DNA from: Sphingobium terrigena
GTDB lineage: Bacteria > Pseudomonadota > Alphaproteobacteria > Sphingomonadales > Sphingomonadaceae
NCBI RefSeq assembly: GCF_003591655.1
Contig: NZ_QVRA01000009.1
Span: forward strand, 124,001 to 188,000
Length of the DNA stretch: 64,000 nucleotides
Direction: 5' to 3'
Shown here: in pieces, positions 43,811 through 52,829 of the stretch
Layout: each line of letters starts with the position of its first letter
Position numbering within the stretch: the stretch's first letter is position 1
The notes under the pieces: model-generated
What the model saw: only the letters and a program-made list of their open reading frames with translations
Database searches by the model: none
Told to the model about the DNA's origin: nothing
Translations under genes and position numbers: made by a program

Positions 43811-43953
43811 TGTCTCGAAATGCGCCTTTGGCGCATCCGCACCAGCCCTCATCCCCACCCGACCTCCCATTCAGGATACACTCTGTGGGCGGTCGGGTGG
43901 GGGTGAGGGCCGGTGCGGCAACCGAAATGCGCCTTTTTCCGCATTTCGAGACA
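43811..43953. repeat. 143-base composite inverted repeat
   Basis: Outer arms TGTCTCGAAATGCG (43811-43824) and CGCATTTCGAGACA (43940-43953) match perfectly. Inner arms (43837-43864 and 43891-43918), starting CCGCACCAGCCCTCATCCCC, match at 26 of 28 positions, with both mismatches transitions. The element lies between the pair A acyl-CoA dehydrogenase start and the Rieske ferredoxin stop. No open frame or transposase is present, so it looks like a non-autonomous palindromic repeat, perhaps a miniature mobile element. The rest of the 43711-43958 gap shows no gene. Confidence 0.75.
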
Positions 43954-43958
43954 GACTC

Positions 43959-44279
43959 TTACAATGCCACCTCGATCATCCCGTCGACCACCCGCACCTT
44001 ATAGGTTGCGATCGGGTCGCGCGCTGGCCCGGTCAGCGGCTCGCCCGTTTCCAGATCGAACCGTGCGCCATGGGCGGGGCAGGCGATCCAGCCCAGCCGC
44101 ATTCGCCCGCACGCCAGCGGCTCCTGCGCGTGCGAACACATATTATCAAGCGCATGGATACGACCCTCAAAATGGCAGAGCATGATCGCGCGCCCGCCTG
44201 CCTCGACACCTACGGCTTTGCCGTCCGGCACATCGTCCAGCGGCAGCAGGGGGGTGAAGCGGGCATCGTTCCTATCCAT
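43959..44279 (-). CDS. Rieske-type [2Fe-2S] ferredoxin
   Basis: A 106-residue Rieske ferredoxin with cluster ligands in CSHAQEPLACG and CPAHGARFDLETG (CxH...CxxH). It is of normal length for ferredoxin partners of ring-hydroxylating oxygenases and would pass electrons to a Rieske oxygenase alpha subunit. Three such subunits are encoded in the window (151, 46644, 53616), none adjacent. It is divergent from the pair B acyl-CoA dehydrogenase operon. Its reductase is not in the window. Confidence 0.9.
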   Translation of the reverse strand: MDRNDARFTPLLPLDDVPDGKAVGVEAGGRAIMLCHFEGRIHALDNMCSHAQEPLACGRMRLGWIACPAHGARFDLETGEPLTGPARDPIATYKVRVVDGMIEVAL

Positions 44280-44395
44280 GACCCCAATTCTACCGCCGCA
44301 CCGCGCTTGTCCAAGCCTCCATGCGCCATATCACCGGGGCGTTCTCTTGGGTGCGCGTCTATTCTCGCCCGGCTGCATCCCGTAATCACTGAGAT

Positions 44396-45541
44396 ATGGA
44401 CTTTGACTGGACAGAACAGGAAACCGCCTTCCGCGACCGGCTGCGCAGGCTTCTGGCCGATACGCTGCCGGACGACTGGGAGCGTTTCTCGCAGCACGGC
44501 CCGGCCTCGCCCGCGCTCACCAAATTTGCCGAAAGCTTCTGCGGCACGCTGGCGGAACAGGGGCTGTTGATCCCCCACTGGCCCGAAGCGCTGGGCGGGC
44601 AGGGGCTGGACCCATGGCACCAGACGATCCTGGCCGAAGAAATGTGGATCGCGGGCGAACCGCGCGGTGGCCAATATATGAACGTCAACTGGATCGGCCC
44701 GACGCTGATCCGTTACGGCTCCCCCGACCAGCAGGCGCGCTACCTGCCCCCGATTGCGGAAGGCAAGGCGCTCTGGTGCCAGGGCTTTTCCGAACCCGGC
44801 TCCGGCTCCGACCTTGCCTCGCTGCGCACCCGCGCCGAGCGAGATGGAGACACATATCGCGTCAACGGCCAGAAAATCTGGACCAGCTATGCGGGCCTCG
44901 CCGATACCTGCTTCCTCGTCTGCCGCACCAGTGACGACCGCAAGCGCGGCATCTCCATCCTGCTCGTGCCGATGGACACGCCCGGCATCACCGTCCGGCA
45001 AATTCCCTCGCTGATCGGCGAAGGCGATATTCACGAAGTCTTTTTCGATGACGTCACCGTCCCCGTCACCGCGCGCCTTGGCGACGAAGGACAGGCGTGG
45101 GAGATTATCGGCTATTCGCTCACCAACGAAAGGCTGGGCATCCCGCGTTACGCGCTGGCCCGCGCCGCGCTCGACCGCGCCGTTGCGGTGCTGAAAGCAC
45201 AGAGTGAATTTGACGGCGAAGCGGTGAAAATCGAAGCCGCCCATGCCGCCGCGCTGGCCGAAGCCGCCCGCATGGCCAGCTACGCCATCGTCGACCGCCG
45301 CGCCAAGGGGGAAGCGATCGGCGCGGAATCCAGCTCCGCCCGTTTCGCCACCGTCATGGCCGAACGACGTGTGTGCGAATTCATCGTCGAATATCTGCCC
45401 GAAGCCCTGGCCGACGCGCATCCCTATCTCAAAATGCACCACCAGCGCGGCATCGTTGCGGGCATCGCGGCAGGCGCAGCGGAAATCCAGCTCAACATCA
45501 TCGCCACCGATGTCCTCAAATTGCCACGGGAGCCGCGTTGA
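44396..45541 (+). CDS. Acyl-CoA dehydrogenase, full-length subunit (pair B)
   Basis: A 381-residue ACAD: MDFDWTEQETAFRDRLRRLL at the N-terminus, WCQGFSEPGSGSDLASLRTR, NGQKIWTSYAGLADTCFLVC and a C-terminal GAAEIQLNIIATDVLKLPRE where AEIQ replaces the TSEVQ-type motif. FAD-dependent desaturation of an acyl-CoA is expected. The stop overlaps the next start (TGATG), pairing it with the short subunit. It mirrors pair A on the opposite strand, which suggests a duplicated, diverged enzyme for a related step. Confidence 0.9.
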   Translation: MDFDWTEQETAFRDRLRRLLADTLPDDWERFSQHGPASPALTKFAESFCGTLAEQGLLIPHWPEALGGQGLDPWHQTILAEEMWIAGEPRGGQYMNVNWIGPTLIRYGSPDQQARYLPPIAEGKALWCQGFSEPGSGSDLASLRTRAERDGDTYRVNGQKIWTSYAGLADTCFLVCRTSDDRKRGISILLVPMDTPGITVRQIPSLIGEGDIHEVFFDDVTVPVTARLGDEGQAWEIIGYSLTNERLGIPRYALARAALDRAVAVLKAQSEFDGEAVKIEAAHAAALAEAARMASYAIVDRRAKGEAIGAESSSARFATVMAERRVCEFIVEYLPEALADAHPYLKMHHQRGIVAGIAAGAAEIQLNIIATDVLKLPREPR

Positions 45542-46455
45542 TGGACCTGTCCCTGACCGACGATCAGGTCGCGATCCTCGACGCGATCGACACGCTGTCC
45601 CGCCCCTATGCGGGCGCATCGTTGCATGAAGCAGGCTTCGCTTTGCCGGACGCGCAGCTTGACCGTGATCTTGCCGAAGGCGGCTTCCTCGACATCGGTT
45701 TCGATCCCGATCTGGGCGCGGTATCCGCCGCGCTGGTCGTCGAACGCCTCGCCCGCCTGCCGCAAACGGTCGAAGCCGCCGCCAGCGCGTTGATCCGCCC
45801 GCTGCTTGGCGATGACCTCCCACGCCCGCTCTGCCTGGTGGAGGAAGGCCGCACCACGCGCCCCGTCCGCTTCCTGCGCGAAGGGGCCACCGTGCTGCTC
45901 GTCGGCCCGTCCGGTGTCTCGACCTTCACCGCCACCGCCGCGCAGGTTCGCGCCGAAGCGCAAGCGCTCTACGGCTACCCCATGGCCACGCTGCTTGATG
46001 TGCCAACCGACCGCACCTCGCACGCCATCCCCGCCAGTCAAGTCCTGACCCGCTGGCGCATCGCGCTAGCCGCCGAAGCCGCCGGCCTGCTCGCCGCTGC
46101 GCTCGACAGCACGGTCGCCCATGTCACCGACCGCCAGCAATTCGGCCGCTCGCTCGCTACCTTCCAGGCTTTGCGCCATCGCCTTGCCGAAGCACAAGTG
46201 CGCGCCAATGGCGTCCGCTGGCTGGCACTCAAAGCCGCTGCGACGCTCAACCCCGGCGACGCCGCGCTCGCCGCGCTGCACGCGCAAGAATCGGCCCGCG
46301 CCACTGTCTATGATTTCCACCAATTTTTCGGCGCGATGGGCGTGACGCTGGAGCATCCGCTCCACCTGTGGACCTACCGCCTCAAGGCACTGATCGGCGA
46401 CCTGCGCGGCCGCGGCGGGCAGGCACTCGCGGCGGCAGAGGCGCTTTGGGGCTGA
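45541..46455 (+). CDS. Short acyl-CoA dehydrogenase-like subunit (pair B)
   Basis: A 304-residue reduced ACAD-like protein: MDLSLTDDQVAILDAIDTLS at the start and FFGAMGVTLEHPLHLWTYRL near the end, the latter matching GLTMEHPCHLF of pair A. The substrate and FAD motif EPGSGSD is absent. It begins within the stop of the full-length partner, so a heteromer is likely. ATG 45541 is chosen for the overlap; upstream in-frame starts would lie inside the partner gene. Downstream is a large repeat. Confidence 0.85.
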   Translation: MDLSLTDDQVAILDAIDTLSRPYAGASLHEAGFALPDAQLDRDLAEGGFLDIGFDPDLGAVSAALVVERLARLPQTVEAAASALIRPLLGDDLPRPLCLVEEGRTTRPVRFLREGATVLLVGPSGVSTFTATAAQVRAEAQALYGYPMATLLDVPTDRTSHAIPASQVLTRWRIALAAEAAGLLAAALDSTVAHVTDRQQFGRSLATFQALRHRLAEAQVRANGVRWLALKAAATLNPGDAALAALHAQESARATVYDFHQFFGAMGVTLEHPLHLWTYRLKALIGDLRGRGGQALAAAEALWG

Positions 46456-46473
46456 ACTGTAACCCACTCACCC

Positions 46474-46629
46474 CGTTCGTCCTGAGTAGCCCCTTCGACT
46501 GCCTGCCAAGGCAGGCGCTCAGGACAGGCATTGAGCGAAGTCGAAATGGCATATCGAAGGATCAAGCACAGCGTTTGATGCTTCGATACGGGCCTTCGGC
46601 TTCGCTCAGTCCCTACTCAGCACGAACGG
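46474..46629. repeat. Composite intergenic repeat with several hairpins
   Basis: Outer arms CCGTTCGTCCTGAGTAG (46474-46490) and CTACTCAGCACGAACGG (46613-46629) match at 16 of 17 positions. Inside are GCCTGCC/GGCAGGC (46501-46516) and ATCGAAG/CTTCGAT with ATCAA/TTGAT (about 46553-46587). The element lies between convergent pair B and Rieske oxygenase genes. TTCGTCCTGAGTAGC-type sequences are, from memory, widespread between genes in sphingomonads. It shares GAGCGAAGTCGA with the 29080 repeat. Confidence 0.7.
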
Positions 46630-46643
46630 AGTAAGGGCGCGCC

Positions 46644-48041
46644 TCAGAACCCCAGATCCAGTATCGGCCCGTCGAAATTCCCCGCCAGCTTCTGCGTCGC
46701 CGCGCTCAGCTTCTCCGGCTCCACGCCCTTCAGATAGCCGTCGATGATCCGCTGATAGTTGGAAATCAGCCCCTCAATATCTTTCGACAGCCGCATGAAG
46801 TCGAAACCCTTGGCGTGCAGCCCCTTCTGCTGGAGCGGGATATTGCCATAGTCCTGACGCGGGATCATCGGGAACTGATCGCTGTCATAGGGCAGCATCA
46901 CGGCTTCCATCACCGGCGCAGGTTCCTGCCCCACCGGAAAATTCGTCAGCGACCATAGCTCGAACAGACAGCTTTCGGGGCCAAGCGGGCGGATACGATA
47001 GGCCGCCATGCTGGAGAGGAACGGCAGCAGGAAATAATTGGGGAAGATATATTCCACCGCCTTGACCGGCGTGTTGACTGCAATGTGATTAAGGTCCGCC
47101 GCCGGTTCGCCCCGCGCCAGCGCCGCCTGCGTCACGCAATGGTTGAGCATGCCAAACCATTGCATGATCGCCTGCCCCGGATCGTCGGGCAGTTCCACAT
47201 CGATCAGCGTGCGCGCTACTGCGACATCCTTGGCATGGCACATCCCCGCCATGCCATCGCTCAGCAATTGCAGATGCTCGACCTGATCGACGATATTCTC
47301 TTTCATCGACCGGTTGGGGTTGATCGGCACACCAATCCCGCCCGTGTCCATGCCATACATCATATTATAGAGGATCGGCACCTTTTGCTGCAATTGCGGG
47401 TGGGTGCGCATGACATGATAGCCTTCCATGAAGGCTTCCATCGCGATCTTCCAGTTGGCGGGCAGCACCGTGGCGAACTGCCATTCCGCCCGCATGGAAT
47501 CGGCATGATAGGCGTCAAGGCCAGCGGCCAGCGGACCCAGCTGCTGGCGCAATCCCGGCGCGTCATCATCGAAATTGATGAACACGCAGCCCATCTCGAT
47601 TTCCGACCGGCACGGCCGCAGCGCCAGATCGCCTTCATCCAGCTGCCCTTCGCTGAACATATGGCGGCCATAGACGAAGGTATTTTTCCCCTCGATATTC
47701 CAGCGCCAGCCATGGAAGGGGCAGATGAACCCCTTGCCCTTGCAATTGCCGTGGCTCCCCTCGGTCAGCGGCACGCCGCGATGGCGGCAGGCATTGTGAA
47801 AGGCGCGAATGCCCTCCTTGGTCCGCACGATGATGACCGATTGGCCAAGGTTGCTATATTCGATCCAGTCGCCAATTTCCGGCACCTGCTCGACGCGGCA
47901 GGCCATCTGCCAGACATGCGGCCACAACTCCTCGCACTCGCGCTTGTAGAAGCCTTCATCATAATAGCGCGGCGTGGGGATACGCTCGGGATCGGTAATT
48001 TCGAACGGAACCGATGTCGTCGCTGCCATAACCTCTGCCAT
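46644..48041 (-). CDS. Rieske non-heme iron oxygenase, alpha subunit
   Basis: A 465-residue Rieske oxygenase alpha subunit. The cluster ligands are C85-R-H87 and C107-P-F-H110. The catalytic iron site lies in NWKIAMEAFMEGYHVMRTHP, with two His and Glu at the bridging position. The start is uncertain: 48041 (MAEVMAATTS) or 48029 (MAATTS, with AGAGG nearby); a still longer in-frame ATG at 48101 lacks support. The Rieske loop is shorter than in the enzymes at 151 and 53616. It lies downstream of the family III CoA-transferase gene on the same strand. No beta subunit. Substrate unknown. Confidence 0.9.
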   Translation of the reverse strand: MAEVMAATTSVPFEITDPERIPTPRYYDEGFYKRECEELWPHVWQMACRVEQVPEIGDWIEYSNLGQSVIIVRTKEGIRAFHNACRHRGVPLTEGSHGNCKGKGFICPFHGWRWNIEGKNTFVYGRHMFSEGQLDEGDLALRPCRSEIEMGCVFINFDDDAPGLRQQLGPLAAGLDAYHADSMRAEWQFATVLPANWKIAMEAFMEGYHVMRTHPQLQQKVPILYNMMYGMDTGGIGVPINPNRSMKENIVDQVEHLQLLSDGMAGMCHAKDVAVARTLIDVELPDDPGQAIMQWFGMLNHCVTQAALARGEPAADLNHIAVNTPVKAVEYIFPNYFLLPFLSSMAAYRIRPLGPESCLFELWSLTNFPVGQEPAPVMEAVMLPYDSDQFPMIPRQDYGNIPLQQKGLHAKGFDFMRLSKDIEGLISNYQRIIDGYLKGVEPEKLSAATQKLAGNFDGPILDLGF

Positions 48042-48155
48042 ATCACCCTGTCCGCTATTAGCTTTGAGGGCGAAGGGTAAAGACTGGAGAGGGCCGTTCA
48101 AGACGGATCGGGCACACCCCCCGCATCATCGCCGTGGCGGTGGAAATGTCTCGCT

Positions 48156-49316
48156 TTATAAGGGAGGCCTGCCGATCTCCCTCCGCACCTCATCCCCATG
48201 CGCGCCTATCCCCGGCGCACCGCCTGCCACCTTCCCCGGCGTCGCGGAAAACCATGTCGGCACGCCGGGAAAGCGCACTGCGCCATGCTCCGTCTCCACC
48301 GTCTCGAAAAAGCCGATGGCGTTCAAATGTTCATTCTCGAACAGCTCGTCAGTGGTCCGCAAAGGCGCCGCCGGAATATGCAGGGATTCCAGCAAATCCA
48401 GCCATTCCTGGGTTGTCCGCTGCGCAAAGGTGCCGCCCAGCAACCCATAGACCCGGTCGATCTGCTTGGCCCGCTTGGGCAGGCTGTCAAATTCCTCGCT
48501 CGCCCATTCCGGCTGCACCGCACCCATAAAGGCGTTCCAATGCTTGTCATTATAGATGAGCGCGGCGACATAGCCGTCCTTGGTCGCATAGGGTTTGCGG
48601 TTGCGCGCGACCACGCGGTGATAATGGGCCGGTCCCATCGGCGGATCGAACAGCATCCCGCTGGCATGTTCGGTCAGCATGAACGCGGCCATCGTCTCGA
48701 ACATGCCAACTTCCACCTCCTGCCCCTCGCCAGTGCGCTCGCGGTGGAACAGCGCCATCATCGTGGCATAAAGTCCGGTCAGTCCCGCCACCTTGTCGGC
48801 GATGATCGTCGCCATGAAATCGGGCTTGCCGGTCATCAATCCCTGCAAATGCGGGATGCCGCATTCCGCCTGGATCGTATCGTCATAGGCCGGCTTGTCG
48901 CAGTTCGGCCCGCGGCGGCTGTAACCATAGCAATTGGTATAGACGATATCGGGCCTGATCGTCTTGACCGCGGCATAATCGAACCCCAGCCGGGCGATCG
49001 CCTTGCCGCGCATCGAATGGATGAAGATGTCGGCGGTGGCGATCAGCGCGCGCAGCAGATCCTTGTCGGCCTCCTGAGACAGGTCCAGCACGATGCTGCG
49101 CTTGCCGCGATTGACGTTGGTGAACACCCCGCCCAGGTCGGGTGCGTTGCCGCTGTTGATGAACCGGGTCTGGTCACCCCCCGGCTGCTCCACCTTGATG
49201 ACGTCCGCGCCCATGTCGGCCATGATCTGCGTCGCATAGGGACCAAAGACCATCGCGGTCAGATCGACCACCCGCACCCCGGTCAGCGGCCCGCCATGTG
49301 CCTTCGGCTCGCCCAT
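48156..49316 (-). CDS. CaiB/BaiF family III CoA-transferase
   Basis: A 386-residue formyl-CoA transferase-type (family III) protein. Seen: GVRVVDLTAMVFGPYATQIM at the N-terminus, VKVEQPGGDQTR, and the Asp in ATIIADKVAGLTGLYATMMA, the position of the catalytic Asp in this family. It moves CoA between acids and can activate the substrate acid without ATP. AGGAG six bases before ATG 49316 fixes the start against an upstream ATG. It is divergent from the ACAD-CitE operon across a region with a perfect GAACAGCTGTTC palindrome, and upstream of the Rieske gene. Confidence 0.9.
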   Translation of the reverse strand: MGEPKAHGGPLTGVRVVDLTAMVFGPYATQIMADMGADVIKVEQPGGDQTRFINSGNAPDLGGVFTNVNRGKRSIVLDLSQEADKDLLRALIATADIFIHSMRGKAIARLGFDYAAVKTIRPDIVYTNCYGYSRRGPNCDKPAYDDTIQAECGIPHLQGLMTGKPDFMATIIADKVAGLTGLYATMMALFHRERTGEGQEVEVGMFETMAAFMLTEHASGMLFDPPMGPAHYHRVVARNRKPYATKDGYVAALIYNDKHWNAFMGAVQPEWASEEFDSLPKRAKQIDRVYGLLGGTFAQRTTQEWLDLLESLHIPAAPLRTTDELFENEHLNAIGFFETVETEHGAVRFPGVPTWFSATPGKVAGGAPGIGAHGDEVRREIGRPPL

Positions 49317-49404
49317 TTCGCTCTCCTGTTTCATGCCATCGGGCTAAAACAAGGTGCGGGCCGACGCCATGGGCAACCACTTCGCCCCACCGATATGTAA
49401 AATG

Positions 49405-49420
49405 TTGAACAGCTGTTCGA
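49405..49420. promoter_or_regulatory. Perfect GAACAGCTGTTC palindrome in divergent promoter region
   Basis: GAACAGCTGTTC (49407-49418) is a perfect 12-base palindrome, and an outer T-A pair extends it to 49405-49420 with one wobble. It sits between the CoA-transferase start (49316, minus) and the acyl-CoA dehydrogenase start (49500, plus), as expected for an operator controlling both. The half site is the same as at 7375 and 56493. Confidence 0.55.
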
Positions 49421-49499
49421 TTGTGCGTCCGGCTCGCCACTGATAGCCCGAACTTAGGAAAACCGGCGCCTTGACGGCGCGGCAAGCAGGGCCAGAAAC

Positions 49500-50666
49500 G
49501 TGGATTTTGCCTTTACCGACGACCAGCAGAATATTCGCGACGCGGTGCTCGCCCAATGCAGCGCCTTCAGCGACGATTATTGGCTCGCGCGCGATCATGA
49601 CGCCCAGTTTCCCGTCGATTTCTACCGCGCGATGGCACAGGCGGGCTGGCTGGGCGTGGCCATGCCGGAATCCGTCGGCGGCGCTGGCCTTGGTATTACC
49701 GAAGCGGCGATCATGATGCAGGCCGTGGCCGAAGCGGGCGGCGGCATGACCGCCGCCTCCACCATCCACGGCCCGGTATTCAGCCTGGAGCCGATCGACC
49801 AGTTCGGCACGGAGGAACAGAAGCAGCGGATGATCCCGCCGATCCTGTCGGGCGAAGAAAAGATGTGCTTTGCCGTCACCGAGCCCAATACCGGGCTGGA
49901 TACGACCAAGCTCAAGACCCGCGCCGGGAGGGAGGCTGGCGGCTACCGCGTCAATGGCGAGAAGATCTGGATCACCAACGCCCATGTCGCCGACCGGATG
50001 ATGCTGCTCGCCCGCACCACCCCGATCGACGAGGTGGAGAACAAGACCCACGGCCTGTCGCTCTTCTTTACCAGGATGGACCGCACGAAGATCGAACATC
50101 GGCTGATCCCGAAAATGGGCCGCCACGCCGTCGGCTCCAACATGCTGTTCATCAACGATCTTTTCATCCCGCAAGAGGACCGGATCGGTGAAGAGGGCCA
50201 GGGCTTCCGAATCATCCTCAAAGGCCTGAACCCCGAACGCATATTGCTGGGTGCCGAAGCGATCGGCATCGGCCGCAACGCGATCCAGCGCGCGGCGCGC
50301 TATGCCCGCGAACGCATCGTGTTCGACCGGCCGATCGGCATGAATCAGGGTATCCAGCACCCGCTCGCCAAATGCTGGGCGCAGCTGGAAGCGGCGAACC
50401 TGATGGTGATGCAGGCCGCAACCAAATTCGACAAAGGCGAAGATTGTGGCGTCGAGGCCAATGCGGGCAAATATCTTGCTGCCGAATTTGCGTTTGAAGC
50501 CTGCCACACCGCCATGCTGACGCTGGGTGGCATGGGCTATGCGCAGGAATATCATGTCGAACGGCTGCTGCGCGAAGTGCTGATTCCGCGCACCGCGCCG
50601 GTCAGCCCGCATATGATACTTAACTTTCTCGCCGAAAAAGTGTTGGACTTGCCCAAATCCTACTGA
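49500..50666 (+). CDS. Acyl-CoA dehydrogenase (GTG start)
   Basis: A 388-residue single-chain ACAD: MDFAFTDDQQNIRDAVLAQC at the start, CFAVTEPNTGLDTTKLKTRA (replacing EPGSGSD), GEKIWITNAHVADRMMLLAR and a C-terminal GYAQEYHVERLLREVLIPRT where the YEGT segment is replaced. The GTG start at 49500 has only a weak RBS, but homology starts there. Unlike the other ACADs in the window it has no partner. It heads a plus-strand operon with a CitE-like lyase, CoA-transferase, crotonase and Rieske oxygenase. Desaturation of a CoA ester made by the divergent CoA-transferase is plausible. Confidence 0.88.
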   Translation: MDFAFTDDQQNIRDAVLAQCSAFSDDYWLARDHDAQFPVDFYRAMAQAGWLGVAMPESVGGAGLGITEAAIMMQAVAEAGGGMTAASTIHGPVFSLEPIDQFGTEEQKQRMIPPILSGEEKMCFAVTEPNTGLDTTKLKTRAGREAGGYRVNGEKIWITNAHVADRMMLLARTTPIDEVENKTHGLSLFFTRMDRTKIEHRLIPKMGRHAVGSNMLFINDLFIPQEDRIGEEGQGFRIILKGLNPERILLGAEAIGIGRNAIQRAARYARERIVFDRPIGMNQGIQHPLAKCWAQLEAANLMVMQAATKFDKGEDCGVEANAGKYLAAEFAFEACHTAMLTLGGMGYAQEYHVERLLREVLIPRTAPVSPHMILNFLAEKVLDLPKSY

Positions 50667-50680
50667 CCGGAGAGAATATC

Positions 50681-51574
50681 ATGCCTACCCCCGCTACCCT
50701 CTCGATCAAGATGCGCTCCTGGCTGTTCGCGCCGGGCGACAGCGACAAGAAAATGGCCAAGGCCGCCGACAGCGCCGCCGATATTGCGCTGTTCGATCTG
50801 GAAGATGCCGTCGCGACCGAAAATAAGGTGATCGCGCGCCAAATGGTCCACGATTTCCTGGCCAGCCGCACGGAGGGGTGCGAACGTCTGTGGGTGCGGA
50901 TCAACCCGCTGGACGGACCCTATACGCTGCTTGATCTCGCCGCGATCATGCCTGCCCGACCCGGTGGCATCATGTTGCCCAAAGTCTATGGCCGGCAGGA
51001 TGTCGATCGGCTCGATCATTATCTCTCCGCCCTCGAAGTCGCCCATGGCATCGATGAAGGCTCGACCCCGCTGATCGTGCTGGTCACCGAAACCGCCGAA
51101 GCCATGTTCCACACCGGCAGCTACAAGGGCGCGCCGCGCGTCGTCGCGCTGACCTGGGGGGCGGAGGATCTGGCCGACTCGATCGGGGCCAGCGACAACC
51201 GCAACCCGGACGGCAGCTATGGCTTCACCTATGAACTGGCGCGCTCCATGTGCCTGCTCGGCGCTGCCACCGCTGGCGTGACCGCGATCGAAACGATCCA
51301 GGGCGATTTCCGCGATCTCGATGGTCTCAAGGCTCGCGCCGAAAAGGTCCGTCGCGACGGCTATCGCGGCATGTTGGCGATCCATCCCGCGCAGGTCGAC
51401 GTCATCAACGCCGCCTTCACTCCGACCGCCAAGGAAATCGCCCAGGCGCAGGAAATCGTTGATATATTTGCCAAAAATCCCGGCGTGGGCGCGATTGGCT
51501 ATAAGGGCGGGATGCTCGATCGCCCCTATCTCAGCCGTGCTGAACAACTGCTCAAACAGGCCGGTGCAACATGA
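50681..51574 (+). CDS. CitE/HpcH-type CoA ester lyase
   Basis: A 297-residue TIM-barrel lyase of the citrate lyase beta/malyl-CoA lyase family. Seen: MRSWLFAPGDSDKKMAKAAD, IALFDLEDAVATENK with the acidic metal ligands, RINPLD with the substrate Arg, and VVALTWGAEDLADSIGASD. Members cleave or form malyl-CoA, citramalyl-CoA or similar beta-hydroxyacyl-CoAs using Mg. AGAGA lies upstream and its stop overlaps the CoA-transferase start (ATGA). It could release acetyl-, glyoxylate- or pyruvate-type units late in the pathway. Substrate not set. Confidence 0.88.
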   Translation: MPTPATLSIKMRSWLFAPGDSDKKMAKAADSAADIALFDLEDAVATENKVIARQMVHDFLASRTEGCERLWVRINPLDGPYTLLDLAAIMPARPGGIMLPKVYGRQDVDRLDHYLSALEVAHGIDEGSTPLIVLVTETAEAMFHTGSYKGAPRVVALTWGAEDLADSIGASDNRNPDGSYGFTYELARSMCLLGAATAGVTAIETIQGDFRDLDGLKARAEKVRRDGYRGMLAIHPAQVDVINAAFTPTAKEIAQAQEIVDIFAKNPGVGAIGYKGGMLDRPYLSRAEQLLKQAGAT

Positions 51575-52827
51575 CCACATATGTCCAGCTTGGTGTCGGG
51601 TTAAGGCCCGGCGACCATATCGTCCTGGGCCAGGCCTGCGGCGAACCCACCACTTTGGTCGAGGCGCTGATCGAACAGGGTTGGGAAATTCCCGGCCTGT
51701 CCGCCTTCATCGCCACCAGCTTCTCCGGCCTCTTCACCCCCGCCACTGCCGACAGCTTCGCCCTCTCCAGCATGGGCGCGATCGGCGCGCTGCGGTCGAT
51801 GACCAAGGCAGGCAAGCTCCAGGTCATCCCCGTCCATGTCAGCCAGGTCGGCCCGCTCATCACCGCCGGGATCATCCCCTGCGACGTCGCGATGATTCAG
51901 GTCAGCCCTGCGGATGAGAATGGCAATCATAGCTGCGGCCTGATCAGCGATTATGTCCGCGCCGCCGTGGACAAGGCGCGGATCGTCATCGCTGAAATCA
52001 ACGAAGCTGTCCCCTTCACACCGGGCGAAGCCATCCCGGCCTCCGCCATTGACGTCGCGATTCCCGTCAACCGCCCCCCGGTCGAAGTCGCCCCCGCTGC
52101 CATCGGCCCGACCGACGAAGCCATCGCCCGCCACTGCGCCGCCTATATCGGCGACGGCGCTGTCATCCAGACCGGGGTAGGGGCCGTCCCCGACGCGATC
52201 CTGCGCCTGCTCCATGATCGCCGGGATCTGGGCTTCCATTCCGGGATGCTGGGCGATGGCCTGGTCGATCTGGTCGAAGCAGGCGTCATCACCAACGCCC
52301 GCAAGGAAGTCGATCCCGGCGTCTCGATCAACGGTGCCTTGATCGGCACCAAGCGCCTCTACGACTGGGCGCATCGCAACCCCACAATCCGCATGTGCGC
52401 GACCAGCTACACCCATGACGCCGCGGTGCTGGGCCGCCTCTCGCGTCTCGTCACCATCAACAGCGCACTGGAGGTGGACCTCACCGGACAGGTCAATGCC
52501 GAACAATCGGGCGCAGCCTATCTGGGCGGAACCGGCGGCCAGGTCGATTTCGTCCGCGCAGGCAGCCGATCGCCCGGCGGCCGCTCGATCATCGCCCTGT
52601 CCGCCTCGGCCAAGGGCGGCACGCTCAGCAAGATCGTCGCCCAACTCTCCGGCCCCGTCACCACGGCCCGCACCGATGTGGACGTCATCGTCACCGAATA
52701 TGGCGCAGCCGAACTCAAGGGGCAGAGCCTCGCCGAACGCACCCGCCGCCTGATCGCCATCGCCCATCCCGACTTTCGCGAGGAACTGGACCGGGCCGCC
52801 CATGTCATTACGCAAAGGGGATTTTGA
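51571..52827 (+). CDS. Family I CoA-transferase/acetyl-CoA hydrolase-type protein
   Basis: A 418-residue protein of the acetyl-CoA hydrolase/4-hydroxybutyrate CoA-transferase family. Visible are ADENGNHSCGLISDYVRAAV in the N-terminal half, the GVGAVPDAIL loop and the C-terminal VDVIVTEYGAAELKGQSLAE. It would move CoA between acids or hydrolyse acyl-CoA. It is coupled to the CitE-like lyase by ATGA and ends two bases before the crotonase start. Together with the divergent family III enzyme this gives two CoA-transferases in one locus, suggesting activation without ATP. Confidence 0.85.
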   Translation: MTTYVQLGVGLRPGDHIVLGQACGEPTTLVEALIEQGWEIPGLSAFIATSFSGLFTPATADSFALSSMGAIGALRSMTKAGKLQVIPVHVSQVGPLITAGIIPCDVAMIQVSPADENGNHSCGLISDYVRAAVDKARIVIAEINEAVPFTPGEAIPASAIDVAIPVNRPPVEVAPAAIGPTDEAIARHCAAYIGDGAVIQTGVGAVPDAILRLLHDRRDLGFHSGMLGDGLVDLVEAGVITNARKEVDPGVSINGALIGTKRLYDWAHRNPTIRMCATSYTHDAAVLGRLSRLVTINSALEVDLTGQVNAEQSGAAYLGGTGGQVDFVRAGSRSPGGRSIIALSASAKGGTLSKIVAQLSGPVTTARTDVDVIVTEYGAAELKGQSLAERTRRLIAIAHPDFREELDRAAHVITQRGF

Positions 52828-52829
52828 TC

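Noticed and set aside
43806..43958. Insertion sequence between the acyl-CoA dehydrogenase and Rieske ferredoxin genes
   Set aside because: The symmetric arms suggested an IS, but there is no transposase frame inside; kept only as a repeat.
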